A stretch of 64,000 bases of DNA, from contig OY723274.1 in NCBI GenBank assembly GCA_963210315.1, forward strand, positions 310,001 to 374,000, given 5' to 3'. The translations under genes were made by a program, and so were the position numbers. Positions 21,477 through 31,499 of this stretch are shown one piece after another. Source of the DNA: Rhynchopus euleeides (taxonomy: Eukaryota > Euglenozoa > Diplonemea > Diplonemida > Diplonemidae). Position 1 is the stretch's first letter. Each line of letters starts with the position of its first letter. The notes beneath the pieces were generated by a model that saw nothing but the letters and a program-made list of their open reading frames with translations, was not told where the DNA came from and made no database searches.

Positions 21477-24050
21477 CTACACTGTAAAAGAGTCCACCTT
21501 TGTCAGCCCATCCGCCAGCTCGGAGCATATCCGGGATGACTGGTGGTGGTGGTGCGAGGGCGAGCCTTTCAGGGGCGACCCCAACAAATCAAGGCTGCCC
21601 CGATTGCTATTGGACGGCGTCCCGTCGCCGAAAGACGAAGCAGTCTGCAGGCAGAGTGTCGATTGGGAAGCCCCGGGGCTCAGGCCGTCCGCCCCTCTCC
21701 GCGACGACACGCCCGACAGCGAGGGTGTGTCCTGCTGGCTGCCGGTGCCTGCCACCTTCCGGATACTCCCCCGGGCCGACAGCGGCAACTGGAACCTGCC
21801 GCTGTTGCGCTGCGACTGCGCCAGGCTGTCCCTCAACGCCGCCTCCAAATTCCCCCGCAGCGCTTCGCGCCGCTTCTGCTCCAACGAGACCTGCTCCTGC
21901 TGCGGCGTGGGCAGCAGCACGGCATCATCCAACTGCTGCCGCTTCTCCTGGATAGCCTGCATCAGCTGCCTCTCACGCTCCGTCCTGTGGATCAGCGCAC
22001 CATCCTTCGTTGACAGCGGCCCGAACAGGTCATCCGCATCGAGCGTGTCGGGTTTTATCGCGAGGAGAGCATCCATCTGTTCGTCCTCCTCCCCATAGTC
22101 GCTTTCATCCGTGTCGGGGTCTGGCGGGGGCGGTGTATAGACGTCATCTCTCGCAAGGGGTATGACGTCCTCCACCTCGAACTCCTCCAGCACCCCGTGG
22201 TGCTTCTGGAGCTCCATCTCGTGCTGGCGGTTGAGCTCCTGGAGGGGGTCCTCCACTTCTTCCAGCTGCGCCGCGCCGTCGTTTGGGTCGGCCATCATCT
22301 GCTCCTCCTTGTCTGCCTCGCGGTACCACTTCTCGCGTTTGACGTTTCCGTCGAATTCATCGCCCACCCGTTTCAGGCGTGCCACGCAGCAGCACACCAC
22401 TGCGACACAGAGGCAGGCCACACCGATGGTGATCAGGGCGATCAGCAGAAGCGTTGCAGGCTTGTCGTCCGCCGGCTCCTCCTCCTCGAGGTTGACGGTG
22501 CAGGTGTGGGAGGCGTGGTCCCACCTGCACTGCACGGGGTCCTTGTCGCACTTCGTCTTCCCCTCGAAGTGGGGGCACTGCGAGGACACGAGGCAGCTCC
22601 CACCGCCCGCCCCGCTCTCCCAGAAGCACGACGTCAGGATCTGGCACCCTGGCTCGCCCTGCCCGGGGCACTTCGAACCCCACGGGATGCAGATGCCCTG
22701 CAGGAAGGGCGATACCGACGCGTTGGGCACCGCGACACCCGCCAGGAGCGACTTCTCCACATCGGAGAACCACTCGCATCCGACGCGGTTTTTGCAATCC
22801 ACCATGTTCGCCTGGAGAGCGCACTGCGCATCCGGCACGGGTGTCGGAGGCGCGCCCGTCTCCTCTACCGGAGGGACAGCAGGCTCCGGGGAGGTGGCAT
22901 TCACAGGGGCATCCGTCGTGGCGTTCCCTACCTGTGGCTCTGGAGTGTCGGGCACATCGGTGTCGGTCACATTCGGCGCGGTGGTGTCAGGAGCAGGCGT
23001 CGCGGGCGCCGTTGACGGCGCGTCGGTGCGGGGGCGGATTGGCCCCGACCAGCAGATGGGCCCCACAGGGCCCTCAGAGGGCCCGACCTGGGCGATCTGG
23101 TTCGCAGAGGGGTCGCAGTCCCCCTCCAGGTTGCAGCGGGTCAGCGTGTTCCCCTCCGACTTGGTCTTCGCAAGGTAGGCCGTGACGTACATCGCCACTA
23201 CATCCCCCACCGCGGTGAGGGTGGGCCTGTTGGTGTAGCCAAACTCCGACACGCGCCCCTCGTGCTTCACAGGCGGCGACGCGCCCTTCGAATCCACGGC
23301 ATACAGCGCGCCGGGCCACGCCCCTGCGTCTGTCGAGATGTACAGCATCTCGTCGACGTCGCTGCCCACCATGTCGCCCAGCAGCTCCGCCTGTGGGATG
23401 GCGGCCCCGACAGACGGGACCTCCGCCCAGGCCGGGTCAGGCGATTCGAGGTTGTTCTTCGACACAGCCTTGCCCCCGCCGGGCTTCGCATGCAGCACGA
23501 AGATGGTGCGGTGTATAATAGCGATCGACCCGCCCTCCCCGCCCAGCGCCTCCACCCCTGTGGTGAAGGCGTTGCCCCCCTTCGTCAGGGTGGCGCCCGC
23601 TTTCTCATAGTCGTCGAGTTTGAGGAAGTAGAATCCGGTCGGCTCCTCGACAGAGATGTATACAGATCGGGTCTTGGGGTCGACAGCCAGACCCTTCACC
23701 ATGCGGCCCTGCGTACGGAGGGAGGCGACTTTTTCAGGGGCGCCCGGGTCAGTCGCCTGCGGTGCGAAGGCAAATTTCCACAGCGTCCAGGATTTCTGCG
23801 AATCGTCAAGAGTTGCGTAGATTAAAGACTGCGAGTTGGGGTCGACGCTGCAGCCGGCCCGCTCGTCCGGCATGTCAACGTCATCGCCGTAGTGCTCCGT
23901 GGTGCCAAACTCGATGTCTGCCTTGTTGATGCCCTTCTTATTAAGGAAGACAACAAACCCTTCGCCGTACGCACCCTGAGCATCGGCGGGACGTAGGACT
24001 GCAGCAGCACACAGCACAGAGAGCAGCGAGGCAGGGCGGAGCGGCGCCAT
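21477..24050 (-). CDS. Type I membrane protein with large ectodomain, paralog 1
   Basis: The start is the ATG at 24050 (MAPLRPASLL), giving 857 aa. A signal peptide (about 1-24, ending ADA) is followed by an ectodomain of about 300 residues beginning GEGFVVF. Then come a Pro/Thr/Ala-rich linker, a Cys-rich domain with at least ten cysteines (about 400-515), one transmembrane helix (about 531-556) and a 300-residue cytoplasmic tail. The tail has an R-L-K-R-V-G-D-E-F-D-G juxtamembrane motif, a VYTPPPP motif and an ending containing QSSRICSEL. The same architecture and motifs recur in the gene at 43260-46007, so the two are paralogs. The ectodomain's repeating short strands with VDP and AVD turns suggest a beta-propeller-like fold; that is inference. 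It is probably a surface receptor or adhesin; no enzyme domain was seen. The upstream minus-strand sequence is C-rich up to the ATG. Confidence 0.9.
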   Translation of the reverse strand: MAPLRPASLLSVLCAAAVLRPADAQGAYGEGFVVFLNKKGINKADIEFGTTEHYGDDVDMPDERAGCSVDPNSQSLIYATLDDSQKSWTLWKFAFAPQATDPGAPEKVASLRTQGRMVKGLAVDPKTRSVYISVEEPTGFYFLKLDDYEKAGATLTKGGNAFTTGVEALGGEGGSIAIIHRTIFVLHAKPGGGKAVSKNNLESPDPAWAEVPSVGAAIPQAELLGDMVGSDVDEMLYISTDAGAWPGALYAVDSKGASPPVKHEGRVSEFGYTNRPTLTAVGDVVAMYVTAYLAKTKSEGNTLTRCNLEGDCDPSANQIAQVGPSEGPVGPICWSGPIRPRTDAPSTAPATPAPDTTAPNVTDTDVPDTPEPQVGNATTDAPVNATSPEPAVPPVEETGAPPTPVPDAQCALQANMVDCKNRVGCEWFSDVEKSLLAGVAVPNASVSPFLQGICIPWGSKCPGQGEPGCQILTSCFWESGAGGGSCLVSSQCPHFEGKTKCDKDPVQCRWDHASHTCTVNLEEEEPADDKPATLLLIALITIGVACLCVAVVCCCVARLKRVGDEFDGNVKREKWYREADKEEQMMADPNDGAAQLEEVEDPLQELNRQHEMELQKHHGVLEEFEVEDVIPLARDDVYTPPPPDPDTDESDYGEEDEQMDALLAIKPDTLDADDLFGPLSTKDGALIHRTERERQLMQAIQEKRQQLDDAVLLPTPQQEQVSLEQKRREALRGNLEAALRDSLAQSQRNSGRFQLPLSARGSIRKVAGTGSQQDTPSLSGVSSRRGADGLSPGASQSTLCLQTASSFGDGTPSNSNRGSLDLLGSPLKGSPSHHHHQSSRICSELADGLTKVDSFTV

Positions 24051-24768
24051 CAAGGGGGGGAGGGGGGGGGGGGCAAATAGAGTGTGTTGGCTGGAGCTGC
24101 AGGGGGGGAGGGGGGGGGCAGCACGCCAGTGGCACGCTGTCAGGCAGTTGAGAGAGAGGGAGAGAGGCAGCGTCTGTGTGGGTTACGCGTATTCTTCTAT
24201 AGGTGTACACAGCGAAGGCGAGAGAAAAAAAGAGTGGGAAGAAAGAAAGAAAGAAAGAAAGAAAGGGGGGGGGGGTTGTCAGTGTGGCCGACCCCCCCCC
24301 CCCCAGGAGGGGGTTGGGGTGTGCGTGTGTGGGGCTGCCTGGATCTCTACGAAGAGGGTGGGTGTGTCGAGTATTAAGGCGGGGGTTGGCGGTGGCACGC
24401 AACGGCGGGGGGTGGGGGGCGAAGCCCTGGCTGTAATCTGTGCCTCGCCGTGTGGAAGACACTCGTGGTGTCGGGGGAGGGGGGGGGGGGGGGGGGGGTT
24501 CGGTGCGAAAAGAAGGCGCGCAACCCGCTGTTTTCCTCCTGCAGATGGGTGGGCGGTAGGATGTGGATGTGGGGTGAGTAAGTACTCTAAGGCGGTGTTC
24601 GATACGAACGGTCTAGAGCACCTCCCCTTCAGTATCGCACTCCTGAAGGCTTCCCGAGCACGTGAAACCGGGTTCGACGCGTACTCATGGCCGACAGAAC
24701 ACTCCTCACTTCCCCAGGGCGTGAAGCGCAAAAGCGTCAAGTGTAACCGGGGGTAACACTCGCGAATG
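24051..24768. other. Intergenic between membrane protein and cyclase genes
   Basis: This is the 5' flank of the membrane-protein gene and the 3' flank of the cyclase gene, both on the minus strand. It contains G-runs (24062-24073, 24479-24498), a C-run (24292-24304) and a short AAAG microsatellite (about 24239-24264). No gene recognised. Confidence 0.5.
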
Positions 24769-27042
24769 TCAGGAAAACACACCCGGCCCGATGTCACAGG
24801 TAGGCATTCTCTGTGAGACTGGGGGCGCTTGAACATGTGCCGCATCTGGCGATGAAGTCGGGAACATCGTCACAGGCAGGTCACCCCTGAAGCTGTTGTG
24901 TCTCGGCGTGTCTGTGTCATTCTGGATACACGCGCTGTCGTCCAGCTCGTAGACAACGGCGCCAGGGCCGTCGTGTTGTGGCACACGTGCTGTGGTGGCA
25001 CGCAGCATCTCACGCACAGCACCCGGTGGTGCATCCGCCGTGTACAGGCACCGCACGTGCATCGACAGCGCCACATGCCGCAACGCAAGGCTCGCCTCCA
25101 CAGCACCGCCTGACGCAGTCACGAAGCGCTGCCGCACCGTCCCCACGTCACCGTGCTCGACAGTCCCGCTCGCGATGCCAAGCGTCGCCACCGCCTGCCC
25201 TTCACCGTGCTGCAGCACACGCCGTGCAAACCGCAGTGCGCTCTCTGCGTGTGCCGGCACCATCTTCCCGAAGTTCCACCCGATGAAGAAGTTGTTCCCC
25301 ACAACAGACAGCAGCACGCCGTCGCTCTGTTCCAGCAGTGGCACGACACTGGAAAGCGCGTTGCCGACCTCGCCCAGAGACAGGCTGCTGAGTGTGGTTG
25401 CGGCGACTGTTGCGTCACGTCGCGAGGTGTTCCGCATCATCACCACAGCATCGCTTCTCTGTGACACAGTCAGAGACGCTAGTCCGAGTCGGACCGACTG
25501 CACAAGGCACGGTGCGTGAGGTGCGTGCAGAGGACGGCCCTCACGGCCCTGCAGGGAGGCAGGCCACACGCTGCACACAGGCACAGGCTCGCTCACACCC
25601 TTCAGCTTGGTGGGCACCGCCTTGCCTGCATACGCACCGACACACCCGGACACGCCACGCACAGTCGCCCACAGCTCCGCAGGCACCGCAACTGCACCAG
25701 GCACACACGCAGCCTCGAGACGTGAAGCCACGTTCACCGTGTGTCCGAAGTAGTCCACACGCCCGGTCAGCGTGTTCGTCTCCAGCGTCACAGCACCCTC
25801 GTTCACACCGACACGCACCGTCAGCCCGCCCCACAGCTCTGTCGGGTTGCAGATCCCGACCTCCAGCAGCGCAGCAGGCCACTCCGCCGCAAGCAGGTCC
25901 TCCTGCACCTCAAGCCCGAAGCACACACCCGCATGTGCATTCTCGAACGCAACCATGAAGGCGTCCCCGATTGTCTTCACCTCGTACCCGCCCCACGCAG
26001 ACAGCGCACACCGCATCACCGCGTTGTGAACCACCAGCGCCTTCTTCATCGCCTCGGGTGCCGCCTCCCAGATCGATGTGGACGCACGGATGTCGGTGAA
26101 GACGATTGCCGCATGCTCGCTCTCCGTACCAGGTGCGGCCCCAGGTGGCACACAGGGCTGCCCAGCACCGTCAGGCGTGTGCTGCTGCTCCTCCAGCAGC
26201 ACGGCAGGGAGGTACGGCCGGTACGCACGCAGGTTCTGCTCCAGCCTGTGAAGTGCCTCGTGCATCGCAGCAGGCAGCCGTCCCTCCGCCTCTGCCTCCT
26301 GCAGCATCTCCGCCACGGCGTCGACGTCGTAGCCCGCCAGAAGCTGTGCAATCGCCTCCACAGTCTCGATGGTACGTCCCATCGACGCCTTCTCCTTCTC
26401 GGCTGACACTGCGAACCCGCGTGTGGCGGCGAAGTCGACAAGCAGCACCCAAAGAGATGTATACCCCTCAGACAGACCCTTTACGACAGTGACCGGGCAC
26501 GGTGGGTCTGTGCACTCGACGGCCTCAAGAATGTGTTCCCACCTGGCAGAATCAGGTGCTGAGCCAGGCAGGTCAAACAGTCCGAAGCGCAGGATGGTCT
26601 CCGACACGCTGATGATGACCCACAGTGCCGCAACTGCTGTCAGTCCTGTGGCAAAGCGACTGCCGAGACCAACAACCAGCGACACGTCTGCGAGCAGCAC
26701 AAAGAGTGGCCAAGCGGGCTGGCTGCCGGTGCTGCGGCTATTAGTGTCCAACAGTATTATGGAGAATGCTAGACCCACGATGTACGCACGCACCATGTTG
26801 TGTGTCAGGTGCACGCCGCACACACACAGGGTGGCCATCACAATGTGGCACGCGATGTGCAGGATACAATACGCAAGGTACTGCGGCCAGCGTGGTACCA
26901 CAAATATCATCACAGGTGTCGTCACACTCTGTATCGAACCGACTATCGAGCTGATGAGGAAAAGCAGGCGCCTGTCGCTGCGTGCCTTGCCCTGCAGCCT
27001 CCCGTCCATCGAGATGACGCGTTCATACCAACCCATCCCCAT
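24769..27042 (-). CDS. Membrane-anchored class III nucleotide cyclase, probably adenylate cyclase
   Basis: 757 aa from the ATG at 27042 (a second ATG follows at 27036). The N-terminal 160 residues hold five or so hydrophobic helices. A class III catalytic domain follows (about 310-480): FTDIRAS supplies the first metal-binding Asp, YEVKTIGDAF (about 349-358) the substrate Lys and second metal Asp, and GRVDYFGHTVNVASRLE (about 425-441) the Asp of the Lys/Asp pair plus the transition-state Asn and Arg. The Lys/Asp pair is what known adenylate cyclases use to select ATP. A second region (about 530-690) has a similar pattern but lacks these residues, so it looks like a degenerate cyclase-fold domain. 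The product would make cAMP at a membrane. This layout differs from the single-pass receptor cyclases of trypanosomes. The gene lies 718 bp from the membrane-protein gene on the same strand, compatible with a shared polycistronic transcript. Confidence 0.9.
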   Translation of the reverse strand: MGMGWYERVISMDGRLQGKARSDRRLLFLISSIVGSIQSVTTPVMIFVVPRWPQYLAYCILHIACHIVMATLCVCGVHLTHNMVRAYIVGLAFSIILLDTNSRSTGSQPAWPLFVLLADVSLVVGLGSRFATGLTAVAALWVIISVSETILRFGLFDLPGSAPDSARWEHILEAVECTDPPCPVTVVKGLSEGYTSLWVLLVDFAATRGFAVSAEKEKASMGRTIETVEAIAQLLAGYDVDAVAEMLQEAEAEGRLPAAMHEALHRLEQNLRAYRPYLPAVLLEEQQHTPDGAGQPCVPPGAAPGTESEHAAIVFTDIRASTSIWEAAPEAMKKALVVHNAVMRCALSAWGGYEVKTIGDAFMVAFENAHAGVCFGLEVQEDLLAAEWPAALLEVGICNPTELWGGLTVRVGVNEGAVTLETNTLTGRVDYFGHTVNVASRLEAACVPGAVAVPAELWATVRGVSGCVGAYAGKAVPTKLKGVSEPVPVCSVWPASLQGREGRPLHAPHAPCLVQSVRLGLASLTVSQRSDAVVMMRNTSRRDATVAATTLSSLSLGEVGNALSSVVPLLEQSDGVLLSVVGNNFFIGWNFGKMVPAHAESALRFARRVLQHGEGQAVATLGIASGTVEHGDVGTVRQRFVTASGGAVEASLALRHVALSMHVRCLYTADAPPGAVREMLRATTARVPQHDGPGAVVYELDDSACIQNDTDTPRHNSFRGDLPVTMFPTSSPDAAHVQAPPVSQRMPTCDIGPGVFS

Positions 27043-27715
27043 TGTACGCCAGTGTCACACCTGCTGACATGGTGATGGATGCCTGCACCTGCATAACTGA
27101 AGGCAGAGCAGGACGCGGGTGAGCAAAGCCACAGGGAGGGACGGGGGGAGGGTGGTGTGCTTCCTCCCACACAGCCCTGCTGTGCACTGCACAGAGCACT
27201 CTCTGTTTTGTTTCGCCACCCCTCTCGCCCCGGGTTGGTGATAGCGATGGCAGGCATGTGGCATCAGCAGGCACGTTGCTGCGGGCGAATAGAGTACAGT
27301 ATGCCGGAACCCAGCACAGCAATAAACAAAGACACACCTCTGATGTGCCTCTTGCGCTCTAGTTAGCACTTGTGTCGGGTCGGCTCGAGGTTCAGGGGCA
27401 GGACGGCACCACATTCTGTCAGGGGACCGTGAGCCATCATTTCATTCAGCCACAGCCACAGCCATCATTTCATCAGTCTGAGGAAAGAAGTCGCTTTGAG
27501 AGAAAAGGGACCCAAACATTACAGCCCCCCCCCCCCCCACACTGCGCGGCCCTGCCGTGGGGCTGGACCATCGCAGTGTCGGAAGCCTCCCGTGGACAAC
27601 ACTGGCCGCGACAACTGAACTGACGGGGTGCACTTGCGGTGGTCGAGGGCTAGAGAGGAGGAGACTGTCGAGATAGGCAATAAGTAAAGTACAGAGGGAC
27701 GAATCCCTTCACTCA
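27043..27715. other. Intergenic, 5' flank of the cyclase gene
   Basis: No gene recognised. A C-run lies at 27526-27538. The left end of the non-LTR element may fall in the last part of this stretch, but no target-site duplication was found to fix it. Confidence 0.4.
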
Positions 27716-27735
27716 ATGCAGGTTGTGCGTTGTGA

Positions 27736-29568
27736 CATGGTGGATGTGGGGATGTGGTGGAAGGGGGAGGACGTGTTTCAGCAAACAAAGCAGAACCGAA
27801 GCCAGCTGTATTACTATTTGGGGTTGCTGCGAACAAATCAGCAACGCAGGAAAATGAGGCGTCGGCTAAGCCGGCGCCGAGCGAAGCTGCAGGGAGGAAG
27901 CAGCGATGGGTGTTGCGGGAGAAGGAGTGGAGTGCCGACGTCAGGCACTCAACAGACGAGCTGGCCGCCAAGGGCGGCATTATGCTGTGCGCCAAAGGCG
28001 ACGCACAGCGCCTGATCGCGAGGTGCAGGGAGCACCCGCCGCCGGGACCGGCGGCAATCCTGACCGTCGAGGCGACGGAGGGGGGGAAGGGGCGCAGCCG
28101 TGTCCTCTCCCTCCTGGTCGAGCGCGACGGCGAGACCCGGGGGCTGCGGCGGCACCTGCTGCAGCTCCACAGTGACCCCGTACACTACGGGGCTAGCAGC
28201 AGCCCGGGCCTGAAAGCCCCCAAGGGCACCCGGGAGTGGGTGGTGATGGAAGCACCGCCAGCCACCCCCCTCACACACACACACATCCGCACCTGGCTGC
28301 GGGCCCACGGCGCGGAGCCGGACGCGGTCATCGCGATGACCGGCACCACCTGGGCCCGCCGCTTCAAGGTGGGTGTGGACAGTCGACAGGTCAAGGACCT
28401 GCTGCGTGCGAGCGGCGAGAGCGACATCTTCTGCCGCCCCCATTTCCACACCACCACACACCCCGACACAGTCGTGCGCCTGCCGCTCGACGCCACCATC
28501 CAGCAGGCACAGGAGAAGGCGGGCCGGCTGAGCGGAAGGGTCGTCCTGGTGAAGGGCGGCCTCGGCATCGCAGTGCCGAACACCGCCGGGCACTGTGCCA
28601 CGGCAGCAGTCGTCGGTGACGAAGCTGCAACCCCCCTGCAGGGGAAATATGTACTGGAAGGGCTGCCCACACAGTACACCGCCCGCTGCACCAGGGACCT
28701 GCTAGAGGAAATAGGCTGGCAGGCCCACATCCTGGCGTCAGCCAGGGAACCGAACGGGCGAGCAGTGCTGCTGCGCGCCCCCACCGCCCCCCAAAAACTC
28801 GGCGCGTACTGCGTCGACAGCAACACCTACCTGGTGTTGCGGCGGTACCGCGAGCCCGAGGACCTGGGGCTCTTCCCCCGCCGACGGAGGGCAAAGCGCA
28901 CCAAGCCCCCGCCGAAGCCGACCCCACCTCCCGCAGCCCCGGAGCAGCCGCAGGGAGTGCCGGGGAGTGAGCTGGCGAACAAGGCGACAAAGAAGACGAA
29001 GAGCAACAAGAGCAAAAAGAAGAAGTCCAAAATCGACGCTGAGATGAAGGACAACGCCCCAACGCCCCACGCCACCACGACCACCGACCCCGCCGCCGCC
29101 GCCACCGCCGCCGCAGCAGCCACCGCCACCGCCAACCTCGCCAGGGTGCAAGCCCTCCTCGAGCAGGCAGAGCGGCGTGCCGCCGAGGCAGAGCGGCGGG
29201 CCACCGCGGCAGAGGAGCGGGCCGTGAACCAGGAGAGCCAGTTCACGGCCGCCCTGCGAGCGATGCAGGCTCGCCTGCAGCACCTGGAGGCGGCAACGAA
29301 GCCGCAATCTAAGCCGAAGAAGCAGACCAAGCCGGGCTCCAACCCCCTTCCTCGAAAGGCCGACCCGGCCTCCACCACCCCAGACCGGGGGACCAAGGGC
29401 CCACCCCCGAAGTCCGCCTCCCCGAAGCCCCGGACACGCACGGGGCTGACTCCTAAGAAGAAAAGCCGGACACTCACCCCGACTCGGACTACAACCCTCC
29501 GCACGAAGCACATGGCCCCGGCGGAGCCGGTGCAGAAACGCCTGTGTGAAGAGCCCCTCTTCAACTGA
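27736..29568 (+). CDS. Non-LTR retrotransposon ORF1 (gag-like)
   Basis: The frame opens after a TGA at 27733 and runs to the TGA at 29566-29568, about 610 codons. No ATG occurs before about residue 80 (GGIMLCAKG), so the start is non-AUG, displaced by a mutation, or lost by 5' truncation. The N-terminal half is compact and mixed in composition. The C-terminal half has a Lys/Arg-rich segment, an Ala-rich stretch, a coiled coil (LLEQAERRAAEAERRATAAE) and a long basic Pro/Lys tail. This suits an RNA-binding ORF1 protein. No zinc knuckle was seen. It shares its frame with ORF2, separated only by the TGA. Confidence 0.75.
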   Translation, partial: HGGCGDVVEGGGRVSANKAEPKPAVLLFGVAANKSATQENEASAKPAPSEAAGRKQRWVLREKEWSADVRHSTDELAAKGGIMLCAKGDAQRLIARCREHPPPGPAAILTVEATEGGKGRSRVLSLLVERDGETRGLRRHLLQLHSDPVHYGASSSPGLKAPKGTREWVVMEAPPATPLTHTHIRTWLRAHGAEPDAVIAMTGTTWARRFKVGVDSRQVKDLLRASGESDIFCRPHFHTTTHPDTVVRLPLDATIQQAQEKAGRLSGRVVLVKGGLGIAVPNTAGHCATAAVVGDEAATPLQGKYVLEGLPTQYTARCTRDLLEEIGWQAHILASAREPNGRAVLLRAPTAPQKLGAYCVDSNTYLVLRRYREPEDLGLFPRRRRAKRTKPPPKPTPPPAAPEQPQGVPGSELANKATKKTKSNKSKKKKSKIDAEMKDNAPTPHATTTTDPAAAATAAAAATATANLARVQALLEQAERRAAEAERRATAAEERAVNQESQFTAALRAMQARLQHLEAATKPQSKPKKQTKPGSNPLPRKADPASTTPDRGTKGPPPKSASPKPRTRTGLTPKKKSRTLTPTRTTTLRTKHMAPAEPVQKRLCEEPLFN

Positions 29569-29622
29569 CGGGGAAGCCCGCCATCCCCAAACCGACCGCG
29601 CCACATCTTCGAGACCAAGCGA

Positions 29623-29667
29623 GACCTTCTCCTCCGGGCGGGTGACATCGAGCAGAACCCTGGTCCG
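29623..29667 (+). other. 2A ribosome-skipping peptide
   Basis: Encodes DLLLRAGDIEQNPGP, an exact fit to the D-[VI]-E-x-N-P-G-P signature. It lies 18 codons after the ORF1 stop and in frame with ORF2. Separation would fall between the final Gly and Pro, releasing the endonuclease-RT protein with an N-terminal Pro. Confidence 0.9.
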
Positions 29668-31485
29668 GCACAGCACCTCAAGTGCCTGACCTGGAACTGC
29701 AACGGTCTCACCGAGGCGAAAAAAGCGGAACTACAGCACCACCTCGCAACCCAACGGTACGACGTCGTGCATCTGCAAGAGCTCCGAGCAGCACAGGGGG
29801 GAGACCCCAAGTTCCCGGGCTACTCCACATTTCTCCGACGCCGCACCCAGAAGCGCTGTAAAGGGACGCTCACCTCCGGAGGCGGGATCGCAACGCTAGT
29901 GCGGGAGGACCTACACGCGACTCTCATTGCCACCGCACCAGACGCTAGTGTAACAGAGACCCTCACAGTGCGAGTCACGGGACCGGAAAGCGCCGTCACG
30001 TTCACCAATGTGTACCGCCCCTCGGGAGTCGGCACTAGCAACGACCCACGCCACGATGACTTCTCTACATCCCTGCTACCACACACGCCGGAGTCCGTCA
30101 TAGCTGGCGACTTCAACATCCACAACCGTGCCTGGGATAAACATGCGCGCTGTGACAACAAGGGAACTGATCTGTACCACTGGTCCCTCCTCAACGGCAT
30201 GTCACTGTGCAACGACCCCGACCACCCCACACGCATGCGCCGCGACTCCAAGTCCTCGCCGGACATCGTCTTCGCCCACTACGAGTTGGGGGAGGTCACC
30301 TGGAATACCCTGGACCAGTGGCAATCAGACCACTTCGCCATCCAATACACCGTCCCTTTTGAACGAACGCCAGCAGCTGCGACACACCCGGCAGCCAAGG
30401 CCCGTCAACTGTGGAACTGGGCAGCAGCGGACTGGCCCGCCTTCACCGAGGAGCTCGAACGGCTATCACGCAAAGTGACGAAGTGGTGTGACCCGAAGGA
30501 GTCCTTCCACAAGTGGCTTGGACTGGTGCGAACGGTCGCAGCCAAGCACATCCCGACGAAGCGTAGCTCACGCCCCCGCAAGAGGTGGTTCACGAGCAAG
30601 GTGAAACGCGCGGTACGGGCGCGGAACGAAGAATCACGCAGACACGCCCAGACTACACACCTGTCCCAGGACGACTACGACAAACTGGACAAGCTGACCA
30701 CCGACGCCACCAACGCCGTCCTCGAAGCAAAACGCACAACTTGGGAAACCAGGTGCCAGGCTGCGAGCACCAGCAGCGACCTCGGCGCCACCTTCCGGCT
30801 TGTGCGAGAACTCGACGGCCGCAAACTTCAACAGGCCGCCTTCCCGCTTGTCGACGGAGGGGTCCCGGTGACCGACCCCAAAGCTAAGGCGGACCTCCTC
30901 TGCAGCCACTACGCCAAGATCAGTGAAGGGAACGACCAACAGTCACAATCGGTACCCACCCCGCAACATGCGAATGGCCAGACACCCCCCGAGCTCTCAG
31001 CTGCCGAAGACGACTTCTCCAAAGAGGAGCTGAGCGCAGCCCTGTCCGAACTGCAGGAGCGAAAATCCCCAGGGCCTGACGACCTCAACAACGAACTGCT
31101 GATGCACCTCGGCCCCCAAGCGCGGCAGGGACTCCTGCACGTGCTCAACCTGTCGTGGAACAGCGGCATCCTCCCCGACGCATGGACGCGAGCAGTCATC
31201 GTCCCGATCCTGAAACCGGGGAAGCCAGCGACGGCAGCATCCTCGTACCGACCAATTGCGCTCACCAGCACAGCATGCAAGGTACTGGAAAAAATGGTGA
31301 AGAGGCGCATGGAGCAGCTCATGCTTGACGACGCATACCCGCAAGTCGAGGGGCACTGCCCGAACCAAGCGGGATTCCAGCGACTGAGATCGACAACCGA
31401 CCAGCTAGCCTACATCACCCAAACAGCGACGGACGCCCTCTCCTCCGGGAAGGCAGCTGTCACCCTGTACTTCGACCTCGAGAAA

Positions 31486-31499
31486 GCCTTCGGCCTTCG
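31486..31499 (+). repeat. 7-bp tandem duplication disrupting ORF2
   Basis: GCCTTCG is present twice in a row. Counting only one copy restores the normal reading EKAFDKV at RT motif A and joins the two frames. Confidence 0.95.
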
